Positions 49,884 to 59,487 of a stretch of DNA of 64,000 nt are shown here, in pieces. The notes beneath the pieces are model-generated. The model searched no databases. It was given only the letters and a program-made list of their open reading frames with translations, and had not been told where the DNA came from. The stretch is from Natronosalvus amylolyticus. Lineage in GTDB: Archaea > Halobacteriota > Halobacteria > Halobacteriales > Natrialbaceae. The stretch spans positions 3,100,001-3,164,000 of the forward strand of contig NZ_CP101156.1 of assembly GCF_024298845.1 (NCBI RefSeq), written 5' to 3'. The translations under genes were made by a program, and so were the position numbers. The first letter of the stretch is position 1, and the number at the start of each line of letters is the position of its first letter.

Positions 49884-50705
49884 TCACTCGAGATTCAGGC
49901 GTCGATAGTCGGGGAGAGTGTCGTCTTGCAGCACGGCACCGCGGCCGCCGTCGACCAGCAGCGTCGACCCCGTGATGAACGCGGCATCCTTGCTCGCGAG
50001 GAACGCGACGACTCCGGCGACGTCGGCAGGCGTACCGATGCGCCCGACCGGATGAATCGATTCGACCTCCTCGAGGCGGCCGCCGGGCAACTCTTCTCGG
50101 GTCCGTTCGATCTCGATCCAGCCTGGCGCGACCGTGTTCGTTCGAATCGACGGACCGAGGTCGAGCGCCATGGCCCGGGTCATCCCGTTGATGCCGGCTT
50201 TGACGGCGTTGTAGGGAAACAGCCCCGGCATCGTCGATTCGGCGTGATTCGAGGAGATGTTGATGATCGACCCCTCGTCCATGTGCTCGAGGGCGGCTTT
50301 CGCCGCGAGCCAGTAGGCACGGAAGTCGGTCTCGAGGACGAACGCCCAGTCGTCCATCGACGCCTCGTCGACGGCTGTCTCGGTCTGGACGCCCGCGTTG
50401 TTCACCAGGATGTCGACGCCGCCGTAGGTCTCGGCGGTGGCTTCGGCGAGCGCCGCGATGTCGTCGGGTTCTCGCATGTCGGCTTCGACGAAGACGGCTT
50501 CGCCGCCGTCAGCTTCGATAGCGTCGACGACGGCTTTGCCGGCTTCGGCGGTTCGCCCCGTGACGACCACGTTCGCGCCTTCGGCGGCGAGTCGGGCCGC
50601 GATACCGGCACCGATGCCGCGCGTCGACCCCGTCACGATGGCTGTCTGCCCGTCGAATCGCCCCTCGACGGCGTTTGCGGTTGGGGACTCGAGGCGTTCG
50701 GTCAT
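49884..50705 (-). CDS. SDR dehydrogenase of the sugar-acid operon (candidate galactose dehydrogenase)
   Basis: A 273-residue short-chain dehydrogenase. TGSTRGIGAGI (25-35) binds NAD(P), and catalytic Ser151/152, Tyr165 and Lys169 are in NISSNHAES and YNAVKAG. It lies beside a galactonate dehydratase, so oxidation of the imported sugar is likely. In Haloferax the De Ley-Doudoroff route begins with galactose dehydrogenase, though the actual sugar here is an inference. It is the last gene of the operon, after a spacer containing tandem CTCGAG repeats. Confidence 0.78.
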   Translation of the reverse strand: MTERLESPTANAVEGRFDGQTAIVTGSTRGIGAGIAARLAAEGANVVVTGRTAEAGKAVVDAIEADGGEAVFVEADMREPDDIAALAEATAETYGGVDILVNNAGVQTETAVDEASMDDWAFVLETDFRAYWLAAKAALEHMDEGSIINISSNHAESTMPGLFPYNAVKAGINGMTRAMALDLGPSIRTNTVAPGWIEIERTREELPGGRLEEVESIHPVGRIGTPADVAGVVAFLASKDAAFITGSTLLVDGGRGAVLQDDTLPDYRRLNLE

Positions 50706-50719
50706 CGTCTCCCTCCGTG

Positions 50720-50755
50720 GCTCGAGTGTGAATCGTTGCTCGAGCGTGAATCGGT
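50720..50755. repeat. 18-bp CTCGAG-anchored tandem repeat
   Basis: Units gctcgagtgtgaatcgtt (50720-50737) and gctcgagcgtgaatcggt (50738-50755) match at 16 of 18 positions. They lie between the SDR and dehydratase genes. Confidence 0.8.
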
Positions 50756-50846
50756 GGGGACGGTCCCTCGAGGTCGTGAGCGTGTGTGTCGGCTCGTTTC
50801 TCGAGGTCGTGGATCGATTTCTCGAGCGAGTCGTGGCACCGTCATG

Positions 50847-51995
50847 TTACCACTCGGCGACGCTGCCGTCGTCGTGTCGCCAGATCGGGTTGTGCCAGTC
50901 GACGCCGCCGGTCTGCTCGCGGACGTAGGACTCGTCGATTTCGATGCCGAGTCCCGGACCATCCGGCAGGTCGACGTAGCCGTCTCGATACTCGAACACG
51001 GAGGGGTCGACCAGGTAATCGAGGACGTCGCTCGTCTCGTTGTAGTGGATGTCCAGACTCTGTTCCTGGATCAGCGTGTTGGGCGAGCAGGCGTCGACCT
51101 GGATACAGGAGGCCAGTGCGATGGGGCCGAGCGGGCAGTGTGGTGCCACCGACACGTCGTAGGCTTCGGCCATCGCGGCGATCTTTTTGACCTCCGTGAT
51201 GCCACCGGCGTGTGAGAGGTCCGGTTGGATGACGTCGACCGCGTTGTCCTCGAAAATCTGTTTGAAATCCCATCGGGAGTACATTCGTTCGCCGGTTGCG
51301 ATGGGAGTCGTCGTCGCTGCCCGGATATCCGCCAGCGCGTCGTTGTGCTGGGGCAAGACGGGTTCTTCGATGAACATCGGGTCGTACGGCTCGAGCGCCG
51401 CCGCGAGGCGTCTGGCCATCGGTTTGGAGACGCGTCCGTGGAAGTCGACGCCGATATCGACTTCGTCGCCGACGGCTTCTCTGACGGCGGCGATCCGGTC
51501 GACCGCGTCCGAGACAGCACGCGGGTTGTCGACGGGACGGAACTCGGGCGTGGCGTTCATCTTGAGCGCCGTAAAGCCCTCGTCGACCTTCTCGCGGGCG
51601 GCGTCGCCCACATCCCGCGGGCGGTCGCCGCCGATCCACTGGTAGACGCGGACGCGGTTTCTGGCTCGACCGCCGAGCAGTTCGTAGACGGGGGCATCGA
51701 AGTGCTTGCCCTTGATGTCCCACAGCGCCTGATCGACGCCGGCGATGGCGGACATGAGGACGGGCCCACCGCGATAGAATCCGCCGCGATACATCGCCTG
51801 CCAGTGGTCTTCGATTCGACTGGGGTCTTCGCCCAGCAGGTAGTTGTCGAGCAGTTCTTCGACGGCCGTGCGAACGGTCTTGGCCCGCCCTTCGACGACC
51901 GGCTCACCCCAGCCGACGGTGCCGTCGCTAGTGGTCAGCTTGAGAAAGAGCCATCGTGGGGGGACTTCGAACAGTTCGTAATCAGTGATACGCAT
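50847..51995 (-). CDS. dgoD: Galactonate dehydratase (enolase superfamily)
   Basis: A 382-residue mandelate-racemase/enolase-superfamily dehydratase. ITDYELFEVPPRWLFLKLTT opens the protein. Metal ligands lie in VDFHGRV, FIEEPVLP and ATGERMYSRW, and the histidine in VAPHCPLGP supports the acid-sugar dehydratase type. Matches to D-galactonate dehydratase are strong through ALKMNATPEFRP. It yields 2-keto-3-deoxy-galactonate. It starts 1 nt before the ABC ATPase stop, so the gene set is one operon. Other C5/C6 aldonates cannot be excluded. Confidence 0.85.
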   Translation of the reverse strand: MRITDYELFEVPPRWLFLKLTTSDGTVGWGEPVVEGRAKTVRTAVEELLDNYLLGEDPSRIEDHWQAMYRGGFYRGGPVLMSAIAGVDQALWDIKGKHFDAPVYELLGGRARNRVRVYQWIGGDRPRDVGDAAREKVDEGFTALKMNATPEFRPVDNPRAVSDAVDRIAAVREAVGDEVDIGVDFHGRVSKPMARRLAAALEPYDPMFIEEPVLPQHNDALADIRAATTTPIATGERMYSRWDFKQIFEDNAVDVIQPDLSHAGGITEVKKIAAMAEAYDVSVAPHCPLGPIALASCIQVDACSPNTLIQEQSLDIHYNETSDVLDYLVDPSVFEYRDGYVDLPDGPGLGIEIDESYVREQTGGVDWHNPIWRHDDGSVAEW

Positions 51996-53117
51996 TCAGG
52001 TAGATACCTCCGTGTGGATGTTTTCGGGTGCCTCGTCGGTTTTCGTCTTCAGTGCGTCGCCGGTCTCTGCGTCGAACAGGTACAGCGCGGCCTCGTCGAA
52101 CGCGAAGGCGACCTCCTCGCCGGCGGTCGGTCGCTGGGTCGGACTGATTCGTGCCGTCATCTCGACGTGCTCGAGTTCCATGTAACAGAAGTTCTCGTTG
52201 CCCATCGGCTCGACGACGGTCACTTCCGCGCGGTTAGGGCCACCGTCGACCAGTCGAATATCTTCGGGGCGGATACCGACACGGACCCGGTCGTAGTCGT
52301 CGACCGGCGAGGCGTCCTCGAGTTCGTACGTGAACCCACCGGGCCCGAGCAGGGTCGAACCGTTGACTTCGGCGGTAAACAGGTTGATACTCGGTGAGCC
52401 GATGAAGTCGGCGACGAACTCGTTAACCGGATCGCGGTACACCGTCTCCGGCGCACCGACCTGCTGGAGGACGCCCCCGTCCATGACGGCGATTCGATCA
52501 CCCATCGCCATCGCCTCGGTCTGGTCGTGGGTGACGTACACCGTCGTCACGTCCAGGTCCTGCTGAAGTTCCTGCAACTCGGTGCGCATGTCAGACCGAA
52601 GTTTGGCGTCGAGATTGCTCAGGGGCTCGTCCATCAGGAACACTTCCGGTTCGCGAACGATCGCCCGGCCGAGTGCCACTCGCTGTTGTTGGCCGCCCGA
52701 GAGCTCTTTTGGCTTGTCGCCGAGCAGTTCGCTAATGCCGAGCATCTCGGCGACCGACTCGACGCGCTCGTTGATCTCGCTCGAGGAGAGTTTCGAGGAG
52801 AGTTTGAGCCCGAAGCCGATGTTCTGGCGGACGCTCATGTGGGGGTACAGCGCGTAGTTCTGAAACACCATCGCGACGTCTCGCTCGCTGGCGCTGTAGG
52901 TGGTGACGTCGGTGTCTCCGAACTCGAGGCGACCCTCGGTGATGTCTTCGAGGCCGGCGATACACCGGAGTGTGGTGGATTTTCCACAGCCCGACGGGCC
53001 GACGAGGACGAGGAACTCGCCATCGTCGACGGTGAGGTTGCAGTCCTCGACGGCGACGACTGCTTCGCCGCCGGGGTCGTACACCTTGGTGAGGTCGGTG
53101 AGTGTTATGCGTGCCAT
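51996..53117 (-). CDS. Sugar ABC transporter ATP-binding protein (MalK/UgpC type)
   Basis: A 373-residue ATPase. Walker A is GPSGCGKST, the Q-loop is in VFQNYALYPHMSVRQNIGFG, the signature is LSGGQQQR, and Walker B is FLMDEPLSNLDAKLRSD. A C-terminal TOBE-like regulatory half follows. It energises the permease pair encoded upstream, importing a sugar or sugar acid. UgpC-like sequence alone does not define the substrate. Confidence 0.93.
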   Translation of the reverse strand: MARITLTDLTKVYDPGGEAVVAVEDCNLTVDDGEFLVLVGPSGCGKSTTLRCIAGLEDITEGRLEFGDTDVTTYSASERDVAMVFQNYALYPHMSVRQNIGFGLKLSSKLSSSEINERVESVAEMLGISELLGDKPKELSGGQQQRVALGRAIVREPEVFLMDEPLSNLDAKLRSDMRTELQELQQDLDVTTVYVTHDQTEAMAMGDRIAVMDGGVLQQVGAPETVYRDPVNEFVADFIGSPSINLFTAEVNGSTLLGPGGFTYELEDASPVDDYDRVRVGIRPEDIRLVDGGPNRAEVTVVEPMGNENFCYMELEHVEMTARISPTQRPTAGEEVAFAFDEAALYLFDAETGDALKTKTDEAPENIHTEVST

Positions 53118-53178
53118 GGGTCTCGGTCGTGGGTGGGTTTCGTGTCGTGTGTTCGTGTTGGGGTGTGTGCGTACATGG

Positions 53179-54015
53179 TTACTCTTTGAGCGATCCGGCC
53201 AGAATGCCGCTGACGAACTGTTTCTGGAGCACCAGGAACAGGATTGCCAGCGGGATGATCGCGAGACTCGTCGCGACCATGATCTGGTCGTAGTACACCC
53301 GCTGGGTCCCCTCGAGTCCGGAGAGGGCCACGGGGATGGTGTAGTTCGCCGACGTTTCGAGGATGACCAGCGGGTAGAGGAACAGGTCCCACTGGAACAG
53401 GAACAGGATGATGGCGAGTGCAGCGATCGAAGAGCGCATCGCCGGGAGTGCGATCCGGTAGAAGATCTGGAACTCCGTCGCGCCGTCCATCCGTGCTGAC
53501 TCGAGCAGTGCGTCGGGGATGGATTTCATATTCTGTCGCATGAGGAAGATGCCGATGGGGTTCGCCAGCCACGGGATGATGATGGCTCTGAAGGTATCAG
53601 TCCAGTCGATCTGGGACATCATCAAGAACAGCGGGATGACCAGCAACTGGATGGGCAACACGAGCGTCGCCAGGATGAGATAGAAGATCGGCTCTTTGAA
53701 CCGGAACTCGTACTTTGCGAACGCGAATCCGGCCATCGAGCACAGCAGTATCGAGAGAACGGTATAGACGACGGCGATAAAGACGCTGTTCCAGATCGAG
53801 CGGACGAAGTTCGTCCGTTCCTGGAGTGCAGCGAAGTTCTCGAAAAAGGCCGTTCCGGGGTACAGCCGTGGCGGGAACTGGATGAACTGCTCCTGGGGGA
53901 GTGTCGCGGCGACGATCATCCAGTAGAGCGGGACGAGCATCACGAGCGTCATCACGAGGATGAACACGTAGGTCGTGAACTGCCAGACGGCGTCTTTGCG
54001 ACGTTGTTCGCGCAT
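53179..54015 (-). CDS. Sugar ABC transporter permease (MalG/UgpE type)
   Basis: A 278-residue permease with six helices. The EAA loop reads ESARMDGATEFQIFYRIALP, the docking site for the ATPase, and the C-terminus FLVLQKQFVSGILAGSLKE is typical of MalG-type partners. Its start overlaps the other permease gene (TGATG). Confidence 0.92.
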   Translation of the reverse strand: MREQRRKDAVWQFTTYVFILVMTLVMLVPLYWMIVAATLPQEQFIQFPPRLYPGTAFFENFAALQERTNFVRSIWNSVFIAVVYTVLSILLCSMAGFAFAKYEFRFKEPIFYLILATLVLPIQLLVIPLFLMMSQIDWTDTFRAIIIPWLANPIGIFLMRQNMKSIPDALLESARMDGATEFQIFYRIALPAMRSSIAALAIILFLFQWDLFLYPLVILETSANYTIPVALSGLEGTQRVYYDQIMVATSLAIIPLAILFLVLQKQFVSGILAGSLKE

Positions 54016-55043
54016 CAGTCGTCACCCCCAATTTTGATCTGGATGATGGAGATGACGCTGACGATGGCCACGAAGACGACCGTCAGCGCGCTCGCGTAGC
54101 CGAGGTTCCAGTTCTGGAACGCTTCGCGGTAGATGTACTGGACGATGGTTATCGTCGCGTTCGTCGGGCCACCGTCGGTGATGACGTAGGGCTCGGCGAA
54201 CAGTTTGAACGTCCCGATAGTCGAGAGGACGACGACGAACAACAACACGGGTTTCAGCTGTGGCAGGGTCACGTACCGGAACTTCTCCCAGCGACTCGCG
54301 CCGTCGATTTCGGCGGCCTCGTACAGCTGTTGGGGGATGTTCTGTAGCCCCGCGAGCAGGATAATCATGTTGTAGCCGGTCCATCGCCAGGTGACAGCGG
54401 CGATGATCGTTTTTCGCGCCCAGAACTCGTCTCTGAGCCAGGCGATCGGTTCGATGCCGACCGTCGTAAGCAGGTAGTTGATGAAGCCGAACTGCTCGTT
54501 GAACAGGAGCAAAAAGACCGTCGAGTAGGCGACGATGTTCGCCGAGACCGGGATCGCGATAGCCGTTCGGAAGAAGCCTTTGAACCGGACGAACGACGCG
54601 TTGAGCGCCAACGCAAGTGCGAGTGCTAGCCCGATCATGATCGGCACCTGAATCAGCAGGATGTACGTCGTGTTGAACATCGACTGCCAGAACAGGCTGT
54701 CGCCGGCCATGTGGACGTAGTTCCCGAATCCGACGAACCGCAACTCGGCAATCTGTGGAACGTCGATGAATAGCGGTCCGAGATCGATCCAGAACAGGCT
54801 GTCGCTGCTGACGCTCTGGTACTCGAAAAACGAGAGGTACACCGTGTAGACGATGGGGAACGCCAGAAACAGCCCGAACAGGACGAAAAACGGCGAAATA
54901 AACAGATATGCGACGCTCTCGATCTTCGGCATCCGCTCGGTGTACGTCTGTCTGGCGAATCGAATCCGATCCCAGAGTCGCAGTCGAAGCGGGTCACCGT
55001 CGCTCGAGACGGGCGTCTCGTCGTCAGAATGCTGTGTTGACAT
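54015..55043 (-). CDS. Sugar ABC transporter permease (MalF/UgpA type)
   Basis: A 342-residue permease. An N-terminal hydrophilic stretch precedes six helices, and the EAA motif is EAAEIDGASRWEKFRYVTLPQ. It pairs with the MalG-type permease and follows the solute-binding protein gene in the operon order. Confidence 0.92.
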   Translation of the reverse strand: MSTQHSDDETPVSSDGDPLRLRLWDRIRFARQTYTERMPKIESVAYLFISPFFVLFGLFLAFPIVYTVYLSFFEYQSVSSDSLFWIDLGPLFIDVPQIAELRFVGFGNYVHMAGDSLFWQSMFNTTYILLIQVPIMIGLALALALALNASFVRFKGFFRTAIAIPVSANIVAYSTVFLLLFNEQFGFINYLLTTVGIEPIAWLRDEFWARKTIIAAVTWRWTGYNMIILLAGLQNIPQQLYEAAEIDGASRWEKFRYVTLPQLKPVLLFVVVLSTIGTFKLFAEPYVITDGGPTNATITIVQYIYREAFQNWNLGYASALTVVFVAIVSVISIIQIKIGGDD

Positions 55044-55063
55044 GAAGGGAGACCAGAGGAGTT

Positions 55064-56434
55064 TCAGGCCAGATCGCGGCCGGTTCGTTCGGCGACGGTC
55101 TCCGCAGCGGCCAGCACAGCGTCTTCGGGGTCGATGTCGTCACGGAGCATGCGTTCGAACTCCGTGTTGATAGCATCACTGACTTCTGGCGTGTCCTCGG
55201 AGAACCGGTAATCTGGCATATCCTCTGCGACGTCGGCGAACACTCGTCGCGCTGCCTGTCCACCGAAGAAGTCGAGTTCCTCGTCGAAGGCATCGTCGTC
55301 GTAGGTCGTCTCGAGTGCCGGGAACAGGCCGTACTCGTCGTACATGAGTAGCTGCATCTCCTCGGTCGCGAGGGTCCACTCGATGTAGTCCCAGGCGCGG
55401 TTTCGTTCGGCGTCGTCGATCTGGTTGGGAATCATCAGACTCGAGCCACCCCAGTTCGAGGCGCGCGGGCCGCCTGCTTCGTGGGCGGGGACCTTGTAAA
55501 CGCCCCAGTTGCCGTCGGTGCCCGGGAGTTCGTCCCGGAGGGTACCCTCCATCCACGCGGCAGACGGCAGCGACGCGATATCACCGTTCTCGTAGGCGCC
55601 GAACCAGGCCGTCGACCAGCCGTCGAGCGTCGAGGCGAGCCCTCTGTCGTTGAGCTCTTTCATGATTTCGGCGATCATTACCGAATCCTCGTTGTGGATG
55701 TTGACGTCACCGTCATCGGTGAACGGGTTGTTCCCGAGTTGGCGGAACTGGTACCGCCAGGCTCCGTCGAGGTCGTTCAGCGGCAGGTTCAACATCGAGA
55801 CGTCGTCTGGAAGCTTTTCGCCTTCTTCCATGAAGTCGTCCCAGGTCTCGATGGCATCGGCCTCGAGACCGTGCTCGTCGTAGACGTCTCGACGGTAGTA
55901 GACGGCGGTTGGGCCGATGTCCCACGGGAGCGCGTACACGTCGTCGCCGTCACTCAGTGCATCCCACACGCCGGGGACGAAGTCGTCGTATACGCCAGCG
56001 TCCTCGATTCGGTCGGAGATCTCGAGCACCGAGCCGGTATCGATGTAGGATGGTCCGTCGATCATCTCGAGCATCGAGACGTCGGGAGCGCCCGAGCCGC
56101 TGGCGAGTCGCGTCTGCAGATCGTCTTTCATCGCCTCTCGACCGAACTCTTCAACGGTGACGGTGGCGTCGTGCGCTGCGTTGTACTCCTCAGCGGTGAG
56201 TTGCATCGAACGGGCTGCAACGTCCCATCCCCAGCCGAGGATATCGTCGGCCATCGGTGCCTCACCGTTGCCACCGTTGCCGCCGTTACCGCCGTTGCCG
56301 CCGTTTCCACCGTTGCCGTTTCCATCGTCGTCTTCGGGGTCACCGGTACCGATACACCCTGCGAGTGCGGTTGCACCTGCTGCCCCAGCACCGATCAGCA
56401 TTCGTCGTCGACTGTAGTTGCTATTGCGTGGCAT
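55064..56434 (-). CDS. Sugar ABC transporter solute-binding lipoprotein
   Basis: A 456-residue family-1 solute-binding protein. A Tat-type signal (SRRRMLIGAGAAGATALAG) leads to the lipid cysteine at Cys27. A Gly-Asn-Gly linker (about 36-60) follows, then the binding domain (VEEFGREAMKDDLQTRLASG onward). The start at 56434 is preferred: a TATA box at 56471-56479 places the transcript start near 56449, below a competing ATG at 56455. It is the first gene of the sugar operon. Confidence 0.92.
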   Translation of the reverse strand: MPRNSNYSRRRMLIGAGAAGATALAGCIGTGDPEDDDGNGNGGNGGNGGNGGNGGNGEAPMADDILGWGWDVAARSMQLTAEEYNAAHDATVTVEEFGREAMKDDLQTRLASGSGAPDVSMLEMIDGPSYIDTGSVLEISDRIEDAGVYDDFVPGVWDALSDGDDVYALPWDIGPTAVYYRRDVYDEHGLEADAIETWDDFMEEGEKLPDDVSMLNLPLNDLDGAWRYQFRQLGNNPFTDDGDVNIHNEDSVMIAEIMKELNDRGLASTLDGWSTAWFGAYENGDIASLPSAAWMEGTLRDELPGTDGNWGVYKVPAHEAGGPRASNWGGSSLMIPNQIDDAERNRAWDYIEWTLATEEMQLLMYDEYGLFPALETTYDDDAFDEELDFFGGQAARRVFADVAEDMPDYRFSEDTPEVSDAINTEFERMLRDDIDPEDAVLAAAETVAERTGRDLA

Positions 56435-56469
56435 TGTCCCACTGACTATTCTCACACTATGGTGAGCAC

Positions 56470-56480
56470 TACTTAAAGAT
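56470..56480 (-). promoter_or_regulatory. TATA box for the sugar operon
   Basis: On the minus strand this reads atctttaagta, about 40 nt before the ATG at 56434, giving a leader of about 15 nt. Confidence 0.5.
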
Positions 56481-56496
56481 TTTGGTGGGCCTCACA

Positions 56497-56509
56497 GTGA
56501 ACGTATCAC
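56497..56509. promoter_or_regulatory. Candidate IclR operator
   Basis: GTGA-ACGTA-TCAC is a perfect inverted repeat about 20 nt upstream of the sugar-operon TATA box and between the divergent sugar operon and the IclR gene. It is a suitable site for that regulator, but short. Confidence 0.4.
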
Positions 56510-56718
56510 GTCTATCACTTTTGCGGTGTTCTGTAGAGGGAAACAGGCCTTATTTATAAGCAATTATGCCTCGATCTGGGACAGTTACTGGCAATATTTC
56601 CCGCAAAACGCTTTGTTCAACAGGATAAATCGTGTATGTATTCTCGCTCCACGTCACGGTGTTCAGCTATGGAGAACAAGGGTTTTGTAGATGGGGTGCT
56701 GTATATCAGAGACGAACG

Positions 56719-57471
56719 ATGGGGAAAGATGCTGGCGTTTCCGTTCAGGCGACGGCAACGTCGTTTGCAATCGTGGAAGCGCTTCGAACGCGCGAGCAGG
56801 CTGGCGTCACCGAGTTAGCGACCGAACTTGGCCGATCGAAAAGCGCCGTTCACAACCATCTCTCGACCCTCGAGACGCTCGGATACGTCACCAGTACTGA
56901 CGGAAAGTACCGGCTGACCCATCGATTTCTCCGCCTCGGGTTAGCCACACGCGAACGCAACCCGATCTACGTCGCTGCCAAAGCGAAGTTGCGAACGTTG
57001 GCTCGGACCACCGGCGAGAGCGTCAACCTCGTCGTCCCCGAAGACGACCACGGAGTGTACCTGTACCGCGTCGGCAACGGGGACCATCCGATCGAGGAAG
57101 GTGGCAGCGTTGCTCTTCACGCCTCCGCGGCGGGGAAAGCGATTCTCGCCTACCGCGGCCACGACGCCGTCGACGACTTCATCGACCGACACGGTTTGCC
57201 AGCCCTGACCGAACGCACGGTCACTGACCCGGCCACCTTGCGAAGTCAACTGCGCTCGATTCGCGACCGACGCGTCGCGTTCGACCGAGGCGAACAGACA
57301 GAAGGCTGGCAGTGTGTCGCGAGCGCTATCGTCATAGAAGACGAACCTGTCGCCGCCATCAGCGTCTCCGGCCCCGCCGACCGCATGCAGGGCAAACGCC
57401 TCGAGGAGGACACCACCGGTCTCGTGGTGAGCACGGCCAAAGCAATCGAACTCGAGGTTCTCTCCGACTGA
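56719..57471 (+). CDS. IclR-family transcriptional regulator
   Basis: A 250-residue regulator. An N-terminal winged HTH (SFAIVEALRTREQAGVTELATELGRSKSAVHNHLSTLETLGYV) is followed by the IclR effector domain with SVALHASAAGKAILAY. The start MGKDAGVSVQATATSFAI fits the family and the upstream frame does not. It is divergent from the sugar ABC/galactonate operon and very likely controls it in response to a sugar or sugar acid. Confidence 0.92.
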   Translation: MGKDAGVSVQATATSFAIVEALRTREQAGVTELATELGRSKSAVHNHLSTLETLGYVTSTDGKYRLTHRFLRLGLATRERNPIYVAAKAKLRTLARTTGESVNLVVPEDDHGVYLYRVGNGDHPIEEGGSVALHASAAGKAILAYRGHDAVDDFIDRHGLPALTERTVTDPATLRSQLRSIRDRRVAFDRGEQTEGWQCVASAIVIEDEPVAAISVSGPADRMQGKRLEEDTTGLVVSTAKAIELEVLSD

Positions 57472-57660
57472 GTCCCCCTCCTGTTCTTCTCGGGCATAGG
57501 CATTGTGGCTCGGAACCGATTCCGTTCCCGAAACGCGACACATGACACATCTCGAGGACGCCTTTTCCCTCGAAGAACCTCTCTAAAACCCTACAAACGT
57601 CGGAATACGTGAGTGTTGTCGGGTTACTAGTATTTGTCCTTCGGGCCCGTAATTACCGGT

Positions 57661-58389
57661 ATGACCTTTCCCATCATCGACGCGATGACCGACGGGTACA
57701 CCCGAACCGCCACTCGAGCGGGCGCGATGCTCGTCGCCGTCTTCGCCGCCTTATCGATCGCCAGTGCCGTGTTCGCACCGACTACACTCGGGGCGGCCGG
57801 AACGACAGAGCCCGCGGTCGGCGCGTGGGGGCTGGTCACCGGTGTCCTCTCGTTCGTGTTCGCCATCGGGACCGTCGCCGCCGCCATCGTCGCCCTCCGA
57901 ACGTTCGCTGCCGGTGAGACCGAGCGTATTCCGCGTGCACTCGCCCGACACAAGATCGGGTTCGCCACACTGAACGCCATCGTGGGCGGTATCGTCTTCG
58001 GGATACTGGTCGCTGCCGGAACCGTCCTGTTCGTGATTCCCGGCCTGTTCGTCCTCGTGAGCCTCTATTACTGGGCCGTGTTCGTCGCCGTCGAAGACGA
58101 CAACGCCCTCGAGGGATTCCGACGAAGCTATCGCCTCACTCGAGGCAATCGTCTTCGCCTGTTCGGCCTCGGCGTCGCCGTAGTCGGCCTCGGCACGGTT
58201 GCCCTCGCCGCGGTGAGCGTGCCGCTGGCCTTCTTCGGTATCGCTGGCGCACTCCTTGGACAGATTGCGGCCGCCGCCGTCACCGTCTATACGCTGGCGA
58301 CGACCGTCAGCGCCTACGACCAGTTACGGGGTCTCGAGGCCCTCGAGATGGCAGAGAGCCGCGAAACGACGCCCGGAGCCCCAGCCTAG
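57661..58389 (+). CDS. Multipass membrane protein (DUF7847-like)
   Basis: A 242-residue integral membrane protein with about six hydrophobic helices. The central [40 protein letters not shown] resembles a haloarchaeal membrane family that I associate with DUF7847, though that number is from memory. ATG 57661 is supported by a TATA-like actagtattt about 30 nt upstream. Its stop codon is the first base group of a partial 83-bp repeat (58386-58416). The function is unknown. Confidence 0.72.
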   Translation: MTFPIIDAMTDGYTRTATRAGAMLVAVFAALSIASAVFAPTTLGAAGTTEPAVGAWGLVTGVLSFVFAIGTVAAAIVALRTFAAGETERIPRALARHKIGFATLNAIVGGIVFGILVAAGTVLFVIPGLFVLVSLYYWAVFVAVEDDNALEGFRRSYRLTRGNRLRLFGLGVAVVGLGTVALAAVSVPLAFFGIAGALLGQIAAAAVTVYTLATTVSAYDQLRGLEALEMAESRETTPGAPA

Positions 58390-58416
58390 TACCCTGTCAA
58401 CCGTCGACCGGTGCGT
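58386..58416 (+). repeat. Partial copy of the 83-bp palindromic repeat (left arm)
   Basis: The segment ctagtaccctgtcaaccgtc and following matches the left 31 nt of copy B at 26 of 31 positions, including the first ten. The right arm is missing or eroded. It overlaps the stop codon of the gene before it. Confidence 0.55.
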
Positions 58417-58475
58417 ATTTTTCAGACTACTGGAACTGCCGACACAGGCAAATAACCTCTCGAAAAAGTCCAGAT

Positions 58476-59369
58476 ATGAGCAGGTTGCGTTCACGACAGC
58501 TCTCTCGATGTGCTGTCAGACTCGCACGTACCAGTGCGCCATGGGGGTTCCCCCTGCTGTATCTGGGCTGGGCCTATCTCTTCTGGCTACCTGTAGTCGT
58601 CTCAGAAGCGTCCGTCTGGACGTACCCGAACGTGGTGTTGCTATTGATCGGCGGCTCGAGTCCGCTCTTGGCCGGGATCGTGATGCTGTGGGCAAACCAC
58701 GGGCGGGCTGGGTTCGTCGACCTCCGTCGGCGGCTGTTCGAGGTCGGTCGGATCAGTCATCGATGGTGGCCGATCATCCTGCTGTTCTATCCGCTGTTTA
58801 CTCTCGCCATGGCTAGTGTCGCCCTCCTTATCGAGTTCACTGCCGAACCGCTGGTGTTCATCGGCCTCGACCGCCTCTTCGACCCCGCAGCACTGTTGTT
58901 CTTGCTGGCGGTCGCGTTCCTGTTTCCGGCGATCGAAGAGGTTGGCCTTCGCGGCTACTGGTTCGATCAACTCCAGGCACGGTGGAGCGCGTTCGTGAGT
59001 AGCCTGATTCTGGGAACCGTGTGGGCGCTGTGGCACGTTCCGCTGGTCTACATGCCCGGCTATTACGAAGGGACGACGTTCCAGCCGGAACTGTGGTGGT
59101 GGCTTCCAAGCATCGTCTTGACTGCAATCATTGGAACGTGGGTTTACAACAATACTGCACGGAGCGTCCTCGCAGTCATCGTTTTCCACTTCCTCGGGAA
59201 CCTCACTGGCGAGACGATGGGATTTGCTCCCGAACTGTATCCATTCGCTCACGTCGGGACTGTTATCGTCGCGCTGACGGTCGTGCTATGGTTCGGCGCG
59301 GATTCGCTGCGTGGTCGGGACACGGCGCGGCCGTTACCGGACTGGGTTCCCGCCAATCGGCGTCAGTAA
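58476..59369 (+). CDS. CPBP-family intramembrane metalloprotease
   Basis: A 297-residue membrane protein with about eight helices. The CAAX-protease-like motif [10 protein letters not shown] supplies Glu154-Glu155 and Arg159. [10 protein letters not shown] gives His187 and FHFLGNLTG gives the further histidine. CPBP proteases cut prenylated or other membrane proteins and sometimes protect against bacteriocins. The substrate is unknown. ATG follows a TATA-like aataacc about 22-27 nt upstream. Confidence 0.87.
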   Translation: MSRLRSRQLSRCAVRLARTSAPWGFPLLYLGWAYLFWLPVVVSEASVWTYPNVVLLLIGGSSPLLAGIVMLWANHGRAGFVDLRRRLFEVGRISHRWWPIILLFYPLFTLAMASVALLIEFTAEPLVFIGLDRLFDPAALLFLLAVAFLFPAIEEVGLRGYWFDQLQARWSAFVSSLILGTVWALWHVPLVYMPGYYEGTTFQPELWWWLPSIVLTAIIGTWVYNNTARSVLAVIVFHFLGNLTGETMGFAPELYPFAHVGTVIVALTVVLWFGADSLRGRDTARPLPDWVPANRRQ

Positions 59370-59487
59370 CCGACCACCGCCCGCTATTCGGCACCATTGG
59401 CAGCTTCGCTTCACTCGAGCGCTCCAATGGGGATGTCGAACGCTCCTTTCGGAACTACTTTGATGGTCAGCCGAGACACCTCGTTTC

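Noticed and set aside
56270-56330. Short periodic sequence resembling an array
   Set aside because: It encodes the Gly-Asn linker of the solute-binding lipoprotein and is a coding repeat, not CRISPR.
57605-57632. Possible degraded palindromic repeat (tgttgtcgggtt)
   Set aside because: Only the loop side matches, and the arms are not recognisable.
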